This document shows positions 25,611 through 34,948 of a DNA stretch of 64,000 nt, piece after piece. The notes below the pieces were generated by a model. It was not told the DNA's origin. It searched no databases and saw only the letters and a list, made by a program, of their open reading frames with translations. Numbering within the stretch: position 1 is the first letter of the stretch; every line of letters begins with the position of its first letter. Both the position numbers and the translations under genes were made by a program. Source of the stretch: Litorivita sp040371945 (GTDB taxonomy: Bacteria > Pseudomonadota > Alphaproteobacteria > Rhodobacterales > Rhodobacteraceae); contig NZ_BAABWS010000001.1 of assembly GCF_040371945.1 (NCBI RefSeq), positions 1,931,089 to 1,995,088 of the forward strand, written 5' to 3'.

Positions 25611-26387
25611 TCAGTCGATGCGCTCCACCGTGCCGACAATCGGGCCAAGGGGACGGCCAAGGCTGAAGCCGCCAGCGCCGCGCCGATAGAGCCGCGAGAT
25701 ATTGCCATCAAAGTATAGCGCATTGGGCAGTTTGAGCACATCGCGGTAGAGCGTGCCGAAGTCGTAAAAATTCACCGCCGTTTGCGAGATCGCAAAAACC
25801 GCGCGCCTCCCGTCCGCCGTGGTGCCGACCCCGTTGCGGATATAACGGCTGTCGCTGCCTTTGATGAACCGCGGATGCAGCGCGCCGTCGATCACCAGCA
25901 TCGGACCCGATTGTGTGGCATGGCGGCAGGCGGGTTTGGCGGCGAGAAAGGCTTTGGTTTCAATCACATCGGCGCGGCCTTCGCCGATGCAAAACACCCC
26001 GTTGGGCAAGAGGCCGAAATTGCCGCCGCCGCCGGTGGTGATGACGCGCATGACCTCTGTGCCCTCTTCGACATAATGGCCGACGGGGGCGCGATCCTCG
26101 TGATACATGCCCGCATTCATCGCCATGCCAAGGCGCAGGCCCTGCGGCTCCAGCGCCTGATCGATGCGGGCGAATTGCCCGAACGGCAGCCCCGCATCGT
26201 CATATAGAAACAGCCGCAAATCCTCGGCGCTCAGGTCCACCTCGCATAGGGTATAGGGCGCGCCTTGATGGTCCACATCGCGGCAGGACGCGCCATGGGC
26301 GGCAGGGGCGAGGGCGCCCGAAACCGCCACAGCGGCGGCAAAAACCGCGCCGAGGCGCGTTTTAGTCGTCCAGATCACGGCGCACAT
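25611..26387 (-). CDS. phosphodiester glycosidase (DUF2233/NAGPA-like) family protein
   Basis: A secreted protein of about 258 residues. A signal peptide ends near AAHGA. The NAGPA/YafN-type core follows: AMNAGMYHEDRAPVG (the conserved NAGMY), GGGGNFGLLPNGVF, ATQSGPMLVIDGALHPRF and YIRNGVGTTADGRRAVF. Family members cleave phosphodiester-linked sugars, as in human uncovering enzyme; the natural bacterial substrate is not known here. The ATG at 26387 lies inside the end of rbfA, giving a 26-base overlap and likely co-translation. Its presence between rbfA and truB is not functionally explained. Confidence 0.87.
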   Translation of the reverse strand: MCAVIWTTKTRLGAVFAAAVAVSGALAPAAHGASCRDVDHQGAPYTLCEVDLSAEDLRLFLYDDAGLPFGQFARIDQALEPQGLRLGMAMNAGMYHEDRAPVGHYVEEGTEVMRVITTGGGGNFGLLPNGVFCIGEGRADVIETKAFLAAKPACRHATQSGPMLVIDGALHPRFIKGSDSRYIRNGVGTTADGRRAVFAISQTAVNFYDFGTLYRDVLKLPNALYFDGNISRLYRRGAGGFSLGRPLGPIVGTVERID

Positions 26388-26766
26388 TGTCTTGATCCAG
26401 AAGCGCGCGGGTGGCGTCCATCTGATCAAAGGTATGGTCAATCATGAAGCGCAATTCGGGCACATGTTTCAGCGACATTTTCTTGCCAAGGTAGTGGCGC
26501 AGCTCGCCCTTGTTCTTGGCCAGAAGCGCGATCGCCTGCTCTTTGTCCCCGCCGCCCAGCGGCAGCGCATAGACCGTCGCGATGCGCAAATCGGGGGTGA
26601 CGCGCACCTCGCCGATGGTGATCGACATGCGGTTGAGGTCGGTGTCATGCACCTCGCCGCGCGAGAGCATTTCCGAGAGAGTCCGCCGGATCAACTCGCC
26701 AACGCGCAGCTGCCTTTGGGAGGGGCCGGAGCCCTCGTGATGTGCGTTCTTTGCCATGCCTGTCAT
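26362..26766 (-). CDS. rbfA: ribosome-binding factor A
   Basis: A 134-residue KH-fold factor for late 30S maturation at the 16S rRNA 5' end. QLRVGELIRRTLSEMLSRGEVHD, ITIGEVRVTPDLRIATVY and LKHVPELRFMIDHTFDQ follow RbfA. It starts a minus-strand group with a DUF2233 gene and truB, both RNA-related except the middle one. The start at 26766 has AAGG upstream; a second ATG three codons later is possible. It is divergent from dapB with an 80-bp gap. Confidence 0.96.
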   Translation of the reverse strand: MTGMAKNAHHEGSGPSQRQLRVGELIRRTLSEMLSRGEVHDTDLNRMSITIGEVRVTPDLRIATVYALPLGGGDKEQAIALLAKNKGELRHYLGKKMSLKHVPELRFMIDHTFDQMDATRALLDQDNVRRDLDD

Positions 26767-26845
26767 CTAGTGCCTTGCTCGGGCTTTGCCAAGCGCGCAT
26801 TGCTCAGGTAGGAAGGCCCAAACGCCACAAAGGAGCGCGCATCTC

Positions 26846-27655
26846 ATGTCGGATTTGCCCGGAATCGTAGTCACCGGCGCCTCGGGGCGCATGGGCCAGA
26901 TGTTGATCAATACCATCACGGCCAGCGGCAAGGCCCGCCTTGTCGGCGCGGTGGTGCGCAAGGGGCACGCGTGGGTCGGCCAAGACGTGGGCACCGCCAT
27001 GGGCGGCGCGGCCATGGGCGTCACGGTCACCGATGATGCTCTGGAGGCCTTCGCCAAAGCGCAGGCGGTGATTGATTTTACCACCCCTGCCGCCACGGTG
27101 GAATTTGCCGCGCTCGCCGCGCAGGCGCGCGCCGTGCATGTGATCGGCACCACTGGCATGAGCGCCGAAGAGATTGCCGCCCTAAAACCTGCGGCCCGCC
27201 ATGCGGTGATCGTGCGGGCGGGCAATATGTCCCTTGGCGTGAACCTGTTGACGCAGCTGACCAAAAAGGTCGCGGCGGCCTTGGACGAGGATTTCGATAT
27301 CGAGATCATCGAATCGCATCACAACCGCAAGGTCGATGCGCCGTCCGGCACGGCGTTGATGCTGGGCGAGGCGGCGGCCGAGGGGCGCGGCGTTGCGCTT
27401 GATGCGGTGTCCGACCGCGGCCGCGACGGGATCACCGGCGCGCGTAAAAAGGGCGACATCGGTTTTGTCGCCGTGCGCGGCGGCGATATCATCGGCGAAC
27501 ATGATGTGATGTTCGCGGGCAGCGGCGAGCGGATCATCTTGCGCCATGTCGCCTCGGACCGTTCGGTGTTTGCCCGCGGCGCGCTCAAAGCCGCGCTTTG
27601 GGGCTTGGGCCAGACCCCCGGTGAATACGATATGATCGACGTCTTGGGGCTCTAG
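26846..27655 (+). CDS. dapB: 4-hydroxy-tetrahydrodipicolinate reductase
   Basis: Reduces hydroxy-tetrahydrodipicolinate in the lysine/diaminopimelate pathway; 269 residues. The N-terminal nucleotide site IVVTGASGRMGQMLI, the DFTTPAATVE segment, and the active-site ESHHNRKVDAPSGTAL with its His-His and Lys are present. The ATG at 26846 follows AAAGGAG; a longer frame from 26786 is not needed. It faces away from rbfA. Confidence 0.97.
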   Translation: MSDLPGIVVTGASGRMGQMLINTITASGKARLVGAVVRKGHAWVGQDVGTAMGGAAMGVTVTDDALEAFAKAQAVIDFTTPAATVEFAALAAQARAVHVIGTTGMSAEEIAALKPAARHAVIVRAGNMSLGVNLLTQLTKKVAAALDEDFDIEIIESHHNRKVDAPSGTALMLGEAAAEGRGVALDAVSDRGRDGITGARKKGDIGFVAVRGGDIIGEHDVMFAGSGERIILRHVASDRSVFARGALKAALWGLGQTPGEYDMIDVLGL

Positions 27656-27772
27656 GGCGCGCCGTCGCGCGGGCGATGCAAAAAATCCCGCGCGAAAAAA
27701 TTTCGCTTTTTACGCATCCGAAACGCATTGAGCGGCGTAATGGGGGTAATTCCTGCTTTGAAAGGATGCCTC

Positions 27773-28153
27773 ATGCCCGCTTTTATCGCCCGCCCCGTTT
27801 TGATGGTCCTGACCGCGCTACTGCTTGCGGCGGCGCCCCTTGGCCCCGCCTTGGCCGAAGGCTTCACGCCCCTGCGCGACAAGGCGGCCTTTGTCGCCCT
27901 GATCGAGAACAAGAACCTCAAACGTCTCGGCATCACCTTGCGCGTGCTGCCGGGTGGCGCCATCACCGGCAAGGCCTTGGGGCAAAAAGTGCGCGGGGCA
28001 TGGCAATGGAGAGACGGGTATTTTTGCCGCGATCTCTACTGGGGCAATGAAAACCTCGGGGCCAATTGCCAAGAGGTCTCTGTGCGCGGGCGGACCTTGC
28101 GGTTCCAATCGGATCGCGGCACGGGCGATTACGCCGATCTCTCGCTCGACTGA
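27773..28153 (+). CDS. small secreted protein of unknown function
   Basis: A 126-residue protein with a clear Sec signal peptide (hydrophobic core VLMVLTALLLAAAPL, cleavage near ALA at residues 26-28). The mature part of about 98 residues has two cysteines (in YFCRDLYWG and GANCQEV) that could form a disulfide, and the WQWRDGYFCRDLYW region resembles DUF995-type periplasmic proteins, a weak match by eye. The ATG at 27773 follows AAAGGA; an upstream in-frame start at 27728 would spoil the signal peptide. Confidence 0.75.
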   Translation: MPAFIARPVLMVLTALLLAAAPLGPALAEGFTPLRDKAAFVALIENKNLKRLGITLRVLPGGAITGKALGQKVRGAWQWRDGYFCRDLYWGNENLGANCQEVSVRGRTLRFQSDRGTGDYADLSLD

Positions 28154-28216
28154 TCGCGGGGCGGAGTGCGGGGCCGATCGTGCGTCTGATCTTCGGGGGC
28201 CTGCGCGGCGCGCAAA

Positions 28217-28432
28217 TCAAAAATCAATCGCCAAACCTTTTTTCTCCCAATCGCCATAGCGCACCGGCTCCGGCCCGTCGCGCCCGCCCAACTCTGTCGG
28301 CAGCGGGGCCTCGGCCTGCGCCAATTTGCGCCGCTGTGCGGCCTCGGCCAAAGCGCGCTGCGCGGCGGGGGGCAGGGCAGGGTCGATAGAGGCGTCCACC
28401 TCTTGCGGGGTCTGGGGTGTTTTCTCGCTCAT
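28217..28432 (-). CDS. DUF1674 / succinate dehydrogenase assembly factor 4-like protein
   Basis: A 71-residue protein. The C-terminal motif GGRDGPEPVRYGDWEKKGLAIDF is the DUF1674 (SdhAF4) signature; eukaryotic homologues bind flavinated SdhA and shield it during complex II assembly. The N-terminal half is a charged helical region rich in Ala and Gln. The ATG at 28432 lies divergent from the rsmB-like gene, with a 90-bp gap. No sdh genes are adjacent. Confidence 0.88.
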   Translation of the reverse strand: MSEKTPQTPQEVDASIDPALPPAAQRALAEAAQRRKLAQAEAPLPTELGGRDGPEPVRYGDWEKKGLAIDF

Positions 28433-28522
28433 CAGATGGGCTTCCTTTGCGCTTTGCCTGTTGATATACGCCCGCTTTAACCGCGGGCAAGGCCCGATCC
28501 ATGCTTGTTGAGGAATATGCCG

Positions 28523-29884
28523 ATGAAACCCGCCTCCAAATACCCCCGCAAGGGGTCCGGCGCCGCGAAACAGGGCGCGCAGGGCGACAAGGCGCGGCAC
28601 AACACCTACAAAAAAGCCCCGCCGCCGACGCCGCGCATGGTGGCCGTGCGGCTTTTGGACGGGGTGATGGGCGAGGGCAAGCTGATGTCCGAGATGATCG
28701 GCGCGGGGGCCTTGGAGCGCCTCGAACCCGCCGACCGCGCCCGCGCGCAGCGTCTTGCGATGGATGTTCTGCGCGGCATGGAGCGGATCGACAAGGTGCT
28801 GGCCAAACATCTCAAACGCGGCGAGCCGGTGTTGCATGCGATGAACGTGCTGCGTCTTGGCACGCTGGAGCTTTGCCTTGGCGGGGATGCGCATGGGGTG
28901 GTCAATGAATGCGTCAATATCGTCGGGCGCAACCCGCGCACCCAGCAGATGAAAGGCCTCGTCAATGCGGTGCTGCGCAAAGTCGCCGCCGAAGGCCCCG
29001 CCGAATGGGCGATCTTGCGGGTGCCGCGCCTGCCCAAATGGCTGCGCGCGCCCTTGGCCGAAGCCTACGGCAGCGAAGAGATGAAAGCCATGGAGGCGGC
29101 GCATTTCGCGGGCGCGCCTTTGGACCTGTCGGTCAAGGAAGACGCCGAAGGCTGGGCGCAAAAACTGGGCGCGCAGGTTTTGCCGACCGGCTCGCTGCGC
29201 ATCGCCTCGGGGCAGCAGGTGTCGGCCATGGCCGGATTTGACGAAGGCGCGTGGTGGGTGCAAGACGCCGCCGCCGCTTTGCCGGTGAAAATCCTTGCGC
29301 CCAAAGCGGGCGAGAGGGTGCTTGACCTGTGCGCCGCACCAGGCGGCAAAACGATGCAATTGGCGGCCAGCGGCGCCTCGGTGACGGCGGTCGATATCTC
29401 GGCGGGCCGTATGGCGCGGGTGGCCGAAAACCTTGCGCGCACGGGGCTGAGCGCCGATCTGGTCACCGCGGATGCCTTGGAGCAGAGCGGCACCTATGAC
29501 GCCATCGTTCTGGATGCGCCCTGTTCGGCGACGGGCACGATCCGCCGCCACCCCGATTTGCCCTTTGCCAAGGATGGCAGCGAATTTGGCATGCTGATCG
29601 GGTTGCAAGAGGCCATGCTGGACCATGCGCTGTCCTTGCTCGAACCGGGTGGGCGGTTGGTCTATTGCACCTGCTCGCTGTTGCCCGACGAGGGCGAATG
29701 CCAGATCGAAGATGCGCTGGCGCGCCATGGGGATATCAGCGTGGATCGCGCGGCCTTGATGGTGGAGGGGGTCGAGGCGGCTTGGCTCACCGAAGAAGGC
29801 GGGCTGCGTTTGCGGCCTGATTACTGGGCCGAGCGCGGCGGGATGGACGGGTTTTATATCGCCTGTCTGGTCAAAACCGCCTAG
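28523..29884 (+). CDS. RsmB-family rRNA (cytosine-C5) methyltransferase
   Basis: A 453-residue enzyme. The N-terminal NusB-like domain (about residues 40-170) contains RMVAVRLLDGVM and the LVNAVLR motif. The SAM methyltransferase domain contains VLDLCAAPGGKTMQLA, DAPCSATGTIRRHPDL and LVYCTCSLLPDEGE; the two motif cysteines (PCS and TCS) are the catalytic pair of the Sun/RsmB family, which methylates 16S rRNA C967. The ATG at 28523 has GAGGAA at good spacing; ATG at 28517 is too close. Exact target by family assignment only. Confidence 0.93.
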   Translation: MKPASKYPRKGSGAAKQGAQGDKARHNTYKKAPPPTPRMVAVRLLDGVMGEGKLMSEMIGAGALERLEPADRARAQRLAMDVLRGMERIDKVLAKHLKRGEPVLHAMNVLRLGTLELCLGGDAHGVVNECVNIVGRNPRTQQMKGLVNAVLRKVAAEGPAEWAILRVPRLPKWLRAPLAEAYGSEEMKAMEAAHFAGAPLDLSVKEDAEGWAQKLGAQVLPTGSLRIASGQQVSAMAGFDEGAWWVQDAAAALPVKILAPKAGERVLDLCAAPGGKTMQLAASGASVTAVDISAGRMARVAENLARTGLSADLVTADALEQSGTYDAIVLDAPCSATGTIRRHPDLPFAKDGSEFGMLIGLQEAMLDHALSLLEPGGRLVYCTCSLLPDEGECQIEDALARHGDISVDRAALMVEGVEAAWLTEEGGLRLRPDYWAERGGMDGFYIACLVKTA

Positions 29885-30116
29885 GCGCGGATCGCCCGCG
29901 CGCGCCCTGACCGCCCGTCTCGCACCGCCTGCGGGGCGCCCGTTTCGGGTGCGATTTCGGCGCGGCTTTGCCGCCGCGGCCCCTCTTGGCGCCTCCGCTA
30001 CCTTGGCCAAATCCTCCCCTCGCGCGGCGCGCGGCTTTTTGAGCGGTGACTTGGCCGCGGCTTTTCGTTAATATGCCTCGCAAAGCGCCAAAAGAGCGTA
30101 GCGAGAGGCAGAGCAG

Positions 30117-31871
30117 ATGGCCCAAGAAAAACTGATGTCGCGCGGAACGCGCGTCTTGAACCGTGTGCATGCGCGGCTGAGCGCCTTGGCGCGCCCTGCG
30201 ACGGGTTTTGTCTCGCAGCCCGAGCCGCGCACCATCGGCAGTTTTGCGCGCGGGCGGCAATTGGTGGCGGGCAATCTGTTGTTTGCGGGGCAATTGCACC
30301 AAGATGACGGCAGCGGCCTTTGGGCGCTGGGCGGCAGTGATCCGGCGCGCGACGACGAGGCGCATGGCTTTGCATGGCTCGATGATCTGGCCGCTGTGGG
30401 CGACCGTCCGGCGCGGCAACTGGCGCAAAATTGGCTGTGGGAGTGGATCGCCCGCTACGGGCGCGGCGGCGGCGCGGGATGGACGCCGGAGCTGACCGGA
30501 CGGCGTTTGATCCGCTGGATCAACCACGCGATCTTCTTGCTCAACGGCCAAGACAAAGCGCAATCACAGGCCTTCTACCGCTCGCTGGCGCGGCAGACGA
30601 TTTTTCTGGGCCGCCGCTGGAAAGGCGCATTGCCCGGATTGCCGCGCTTCGAGGCCCTGACGGGGTTGATCTATGCGGGGCTGGCCTTGGAGGGGATGGA
30701 GCGCCACGTCGGCCCCGCCGTCAAAGCCTTGGCCCGCGATTGCCGCACACAAATCAGCGGCGAAGGCGGCATCCCGACCCGCAACCCCGAAGAGCTGTTG
30801 GAGGTGTGCACCTTGCTGACTTGGGCGGCGGCGGCGCTGCGCGAGGGTGGCAAACCCGTCCCGCCCGAGGTCATGTCGGCCATCGAGCGTATCGCGCCGA
30901 GCCTGCGCAGCCTGCGCCATGCCGATGGCGGATTGGCGCGATTCCATGGCGGCGGGCGCGGTATGGAAGGGCGGCTGGATTGGGCGCTGGCCAATAGCGG
31001 GGTGAAAACGCGCCAAGCGGACGGATTGGCGATGGGATATGCGCGGCTGAGCGCGGGGCGCAGCTCTTTGATCGTCGATGCCGCCGCACCTCCGGGGGGC
31101 AAGGCCTCCTTTGATGCCCATGCCTCGACCCTCGCGTTCGAGCTGACATCAGGGCGCAGGCCGCTGATCGTCAATTGCGGATCGGGGGCGCATTTCGGCG
31201 AGGAATGGCGCCGCGCGGGCCGCGCCACCCCGTCCCATAGCGCGCTGGCGCTGGAGGGATATTCCTCGGCGCGTTTGGGCCGGATCGGACCGCGGCGCGA
31301 GATGCTGGTCGACGCGCCGCGCGATGTGCCGGTGCAGATCACCCATGCCGCCGACAGTTTGCGATTTGAGGGCGGGCATGACGGATATCTCAAGACCCAC
31401 GGATTGACCCATGCGCGCACGCTGGAACTGTCGGTCGACGGGCGCGGCCTTGGCGGCGAGGACCTGTTGGTCGCGATCGAGCCTGCGGACCAGCGCCGGT
31501 TTGATGCGGCGATGGATGCGGTCAGCCTCCAAGGCATCCCCTATCAGGCGCGGTTTCACCTGCATCCCGAGGTCGATGCCTCGGTCGATATGGCCGGCGC
31601 GGCGGTCTCGCTGGCGCTCAAAAGCGGCGAGGTTTGGGTGTTTCGCACCGACGGCACCTCGCAAATATCGCTCGAACCCAGCGTTTATCTGGAAAAAAAC
31701 CGTCTTAAGCCTCGCGCTGCGCAGCAAATCGTATTATCGGGTCGCGCGATGGAGTATGCAACGCGCCTGCGCTGGTCCTTGTCCAAAACCGTCGAAACCC
31801 CCGTTTCGATCCGCGATTTGAAACAGGCAGGTTACGGCGCGCCGGATGCTCCCGAATATGAGGTAGAATGA
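30117..31871 (+). CDS. heparinase II/III family protein
   Basis: A 584-residue protein of the heparinase II/III-like family, common next to purH in Rhodobacterales. An alpha-helical toroid-like N-terminal part (about 40-310) is followed by a beta-rich C-terminal part. Visible elements are NHAIFLLNGQ, GEGGIPTRNPEELLE, DGGLARFHGGGRGMEG, PPGGKASFDAHASTLAFELTSGRRPLIVNCGSG and HSALALEG. Whether it is an active polysaccharide lyase and its substrate are unknown. No signal peptide is evident, although the family often acts outside the cytoplasm. It lies 230 bp after the rsmB-like gene. Confidence 0.88.
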   Translation: MAQEKLMSRGTRVLNRVHARLSALARPATGFVSQPEPRTIGSFARGRQLVAGNLLFAGQLHQDDGSGLWALGGSDPARDDEAHGFAWLDDLAAVGDRPARQLAQNWLWEWIARYGRGGGAGWTPELTGRRLIRWINHAIFLLNGQDKAQSQAFYRSLARQTIFLGRRWKGALPGLPRFEALTGLIYAGLALEGMERHVGPAVKALARDCRTQISGEGGIPTRNPEELLEVCTLLTWAAAALREGGKPVPPEVMSAIERIAPSLRSLRHADGGLARFHGGGRGMEGRLDWALANSGVKTRQADGLAMGYARLSAGRSSLIVDAAAPPGGKASFDAHASTLAFELTSGRRPLIVNCGSGAHFGEEWRRAGRATPSHSALALEGYSSARLGRIGPRREMLVDAPRDVPVQITHAADSLRFEGGHDGYLKTHGLTHARTLELSVDGRGLGGEDLLVAIEPADQRRFDAAMDAVSLQGIPYQARFHLHPEVDASVDMAGAAVSLALKSGEVWVFRTDGTSQISLEPSVYLEKNRLKPRAAQQIVLSGRAMEYATRLRWSLSKTVETPVSIRDLKQAGYGAPDAPEYEVE

Positions 31872-32005
31872 GCCCGCGTGAGACGCGCCCTACAACATAT
31901 CCCCCGCGCGCTGGGTGGCATCACGCCGCCCGCGCATCCGCTTGCGCCGAAACAGGGCGGCGCGGCATCGCATATTGACTGCCATCATTTGGGATCTCGA
32001 CTGAC

Positions 32006-33595
32006 ATGACCGACCTTTCGCCCCTCAGCCGCGCGCTGATCTCCGTTTCCGACAAAACCGGCCTTGTAGACTTGGGCCAGAAGCTTGCCGCCCGCGGGGT
32101 GGAGCTTCTCTCCACCGGCGGCAGCGCCAAGACGTTGCGCGATGCGGGGCTTGCGGTGCGCGATGTGGCCGATGTCACCGGATTTCCCGAAATGATGGAC
32201 GGACGGGTGAAAACATTGCACCCCAAAGTGCACGGCGGGTTGTTGGCCTTGCGCGACAACGAAGGCCATGTCGCGGCGATGCAAGAGCACGGGATCGGCA
32301 ATATCGACCTGCTGGTCGTGAACCTCTATCCCTTCGAGGACACCGTCGCCAAGGGCGCGGATTACGACACCTGCATTGAAAACATCGATATCGGCGGCCC
32401 TGCGATGATCCGCGCCGCCGCCAAGAACCACGGCTTTGTCACCACCGTGGTCGATGTCGAGGATTACGACGCCCTGATCGCCGAACTGGACGCCAATGAC
32501 GGCCAGACCTCCTATGCCTTCCGCCAGCGTCTGGCGCAGATCGCCTATGCGCGCACCGGTGCCTATGATGCGGCCGTGTCCACATGGATGGCGGGCGCGC
32601 TGGGCGAGGAAGCGCCGCGCCGCCGCGCCTTTGCCGGCACGATCAAGCAAACCCTGCGCTACGGCGAGAACCCGCATCAAAACGCGGCCTTCTACACCGA
32701 TGGATCGGACCGCCCCGGCGTGGCGACCGCCGCGCAGCATCAGGGCAAGGAATTGTCCTATAACAACATCAACGACACCGATGCGGCCTTTGAATTGGTC
32801 GCCGAATTCGACCCTGCCGAAAGCGCCGCCTGCGCCATCATCAAACACGCCAACCCCTGCGGCGTGGCCAAGGGGGCGACCCTTCTGGAGGCCTATAAAA
32901 ACGCCTTTGATTGCGACCGCACCTCGGCCTTTGGCGGCATTGTGGCGCTCAACGGCGAACTCAACGGCGAAACCGCCGAAGCCATCACCGAGATTTTCAC
33001 CGAGGTCGTCATCGCCCCCTCGGCCACCGATGAAGCCAAAGCGATTTTCGCCAAAAAGAAAAACCTGCGCCTGTTGACCACGGGCGCCTTGCCGGATGTG
33101 CGCGAAAAGGGTCTGACCGTGCGTCAGGTCGCAGGCGGGCTTTTGGTGCAGGACAAGGACACCGGTTACATCAGCATGGATGATCTGAAGGTGGTGACCA
33201 AACTCGCGCCGACCGACGAGCAGATGCGCGATCTTTTGTTCGCGTGGAAAGTCGCCAAACACGTCAAATCCAACGCCATCGTCTATGTCAAAGACCAAGC
33301 CACCGTTGGCGTCGGCGCAGGCCAGATGAGCCGCCTCGACAGCGCGCTGATCGCCGCCAAGAAAGCCGAGCGTATGGCCGAAGCCATGGGATTGCCCGCG
33401 CCTTTGACCAAAGGCTCCGCCGTGGCCTCTGATGCCTTCTTCCCGTTTGCCGACGGGCTTTTGGAGGCCGCCGCAGCGGGCGCATCCTGCGTTATCCAAC
33501 CGGGCGGGTCGATGCGCGATGACGAAGTGATCGCTGCCGCCGATGAGGCGGGGCTTGCCATGGTCTTTACCGGAATGCGCCATTTCCGGCACTAA
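32006..33595 (+). CDS. purH: bifunctional AICAR formyltransferase/IMP cyclohydrolase
   Basis: Last two steps of purine synthesis in one 529-residue cytosolic enzyme. IMP cyclohydrolase (about residues 1-200) shows RALISVSDKTGLVDLG and STGGSAKTL with DGRVKTLHPKVHGG. The transformylase domain shows NPHQNAAFY, the catalytic KHANPCG, and SDAFFPFADG. Length is typical. It probably lies in one transcript with lspA and the DUF3035 gene downstream. Confidence 0.98.
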   Translation: MTDLSPLSRALISVSDKTGLVDLGQKLAARGVELLSTGGSAKTLRDAGLAVRDVADVTGFPEMMDGRVKTLHPKVHGGLLALRDNEGHVAAMQEHGIGNIDLLVVNLYPFEDTVAKGADYDTCIENIDIGGPAMIRAAAKNHGFVTTVVDVEDYDALIAELDANDGQTSYAFRQRLAQIAYARTGAYDAAVSTWMAGALGEEAPRRRAFAGTIKQTLRYGENPHQNAAFYTDGSDRPGVATAAQHQGKELSYNNINDTDAAFELVAEFDPAESAACAIIKHANPCGVAKGATLLEAYKNAFDCDRTSAFGGIVALNGELNGETAEAITEIFTEVVIAPSATDEAKAIFAKKKNLRLLTTGALPDVREKGLTVRQVAGGLLVQDKDTGYISMDDLKVVTKLAPTDEQMRDLLFAWKVAKHVKSNAIVYVKDQATVGVGAGQMSRLDSALIAAKKAERMAEAMGLPAPLTKGSAVASDAFFPFADGLLEAAAAGASCVIQPGGSMRDDEVIAAADEAGLAMVFTGMRHFRH

Positions 33596-33655
33596 ACGAC
33601 GGGCGGTGCGGGGCGCAGAGCCCCGTGCCGCTGTGATATGAAAAGGGAGAGGCTG

Positions 33656-34126
33656 ATGCGCCTTGTGTTTTGGGTCGGATTTTGGACCTTTCTCATTGAT
33701 CAGGCGACCAAATATCTGGTCGTCCACGCGATGGATCTGCGCAATCTGGGCGAGATCGAGGTGCTGCCGCCCTTGCTCAACCTGCGCATGGCGTGGAACT
33801 ATGGCATCAACTTTGGCCTCTTTGCCCAAGGCTCCGATATTGTGCGTTGGGTTTTGATCACCGTGGCCATCGTGATTTCGGGCGCGGTTTTGTGGTGGGT
33901 CCATAGCGAAGAGACCGGCAAACGCGGCTATATCGCGGCGGGGCTGTTGGTCGGCGGGGCGATGGGCAATGTGGTGGACCGCATCCTTTATGGCGGTGTG
34001 GCCGACTTTTTGAACATGTCGTGCTGCGGATTTGACAACCCCTATGCCTTTAACGTGGCCGATATCGCGGTCTTTGCGGGGGCCATCGGTATGGTCCTGT
34101 TTACAGGCGGCAAAAACGCCGCGTGA
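33656..34126 (+). CDS. lspA: lipoprotein signal peptidase (signal peptidase II)
   Basis: Inner-membrane aspartyl protease of 156 residues that removes lipoprotein signal peptides after lipidation. Four hydrophobic segments and the catalytic aspartates in GNVVDRILYGGVADF and NVADIAVFAG are seen, with IDQATKYLV in helix 1 and NYGINFGLFA in the active-site region. The ATG at 33656 with GGGAGAGG upstream is preferred over 33638. It ends overlapping the frame of the DUF3035 gene, whose chosen start is 53 bp later. Confidence 0.95.
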   Translation: MRLVFWVGFWTFLIDQATKYLVVHAMDLRNLGEIEVLPPLLNLRMAWNYGINFGLFAQGSDIVRWVLITVAIVISGAVLWWVHSEETGKRGYIAAGLLVGGAMGNVVDRILYGGVADFLNMSCCGFDNPYAFNVADIAVFAGAIGMVLFTGGKNAA

Positions 34127-34179
34127 CGGCAGTGCAGGGATGGGTTAAACCTATCCACAACAGACGACGGAGGACCGCA

Positions 34180-34713
34180 ATGCGGATGGCGCGCGTTACA
34201 AAAATCGGGATCGCCCTCGGGCTTGTGGCGCTGGTGTCGGCCTGCGGCGGGGACAAGCGTGACATACGTTTGCGCAACTTCAACAGCTCTGTCGGCGGAC
34301 CCAATGAATTCGCCGTGATCCCGAGCAAGCCTTTGCAAGCGCCCGCCGATTTCACCGCTCTGCCCGACCCCACTCCAGGTGCGGGCAATATCACCGATCA
34401 AAACCCCAAAGGCGACGCCATCGCCGCGCTGGGCGGCAATGCGGCGCGGCTGGTACCTGCGGGCGTGCCCAATACCGACGCGGCACTGACCCGTCACGCC
34501 GCCCGTTTTGGCACCCAATCGGGCATTCGCGAGACATTGGCCGCCGAGGACGAAGACTATCGCCGCCGCAAATCGCGCTTCACCAAGCTGAAGATCGTGA
34601 AAACCGACCGCTACCGCGAAGCCTATAAGCCGATGTCTTTGAACCCGCAGGCCGAAATGGCGCGGTTCCGCCGTCTGGGTGTGGACACGCCAAGCGCCCC
34701 TCCGGCACAGTAA
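34180..34713 (+). CDS. DUF3035 family lipoprotein
   Basis: A 177-residue predicted lipoprotein whose lipobox (VALVSAC) puts the lipidated Cys near residue 22. The mature part shows NEFAVIPSKPLQAPADFTALPDP, the DUF3035 signature, then a charged middle and SLNPQAEMARFRRLGV at the end. Function is unknown; location directly after lspA, which would mature it, is a common order in this group. The ATG at 34180 follows GGAGG; the longer frame from 34123 overlaps lspA. Confidence 0.88.
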   Translation: MRMARVTKIGIALGLVALVSACGGDKRDIRLRNFNSSVGGPNEFAVIPSKPLQAPADFTALPDPTPGAGNITDQNPKGDAIAALGGNAARLVPAGVPNTDAALTRHAARFGTQSGIRETLAAEDEDYRRRKSRFTKLKIVKTDRYREAYKPMSLNPQAEMARFRRLGVDTPSAPPAQ

Positions 34714-34948
34714 TCTCGCGCCCGCGCCGATGCCGCGCTGCGCTCTCGCGCGGCTCACAGCAATGTCACCACCCGCGCGCGGCGCACCCTTGAAGCGCGC
34801 GCTGCTCTGCGTATCTATAGTCTTACGCGTGCCTGTGGTGGCGCGGCACTTGGTTTAATCATATGCTAACTCTCTCACGCGCAGGCTTTGCTTGCGCTTT
34901 GCGTGACGGCCCCGATATGGTGTGGCGGGCCCAATGACAGGATGATCC

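Noticed and set aside
28217..30010. Minus-strand open frame of 597 codons
   Set aside because: Mostly antisense to the rsmB-like gene; only its last 71 codons are a real gene (DUF1674).
31985..33904. Minus-strand open frame of 639 codons
   Set aside because: Antisense shadow of purH; no recognisable motif.
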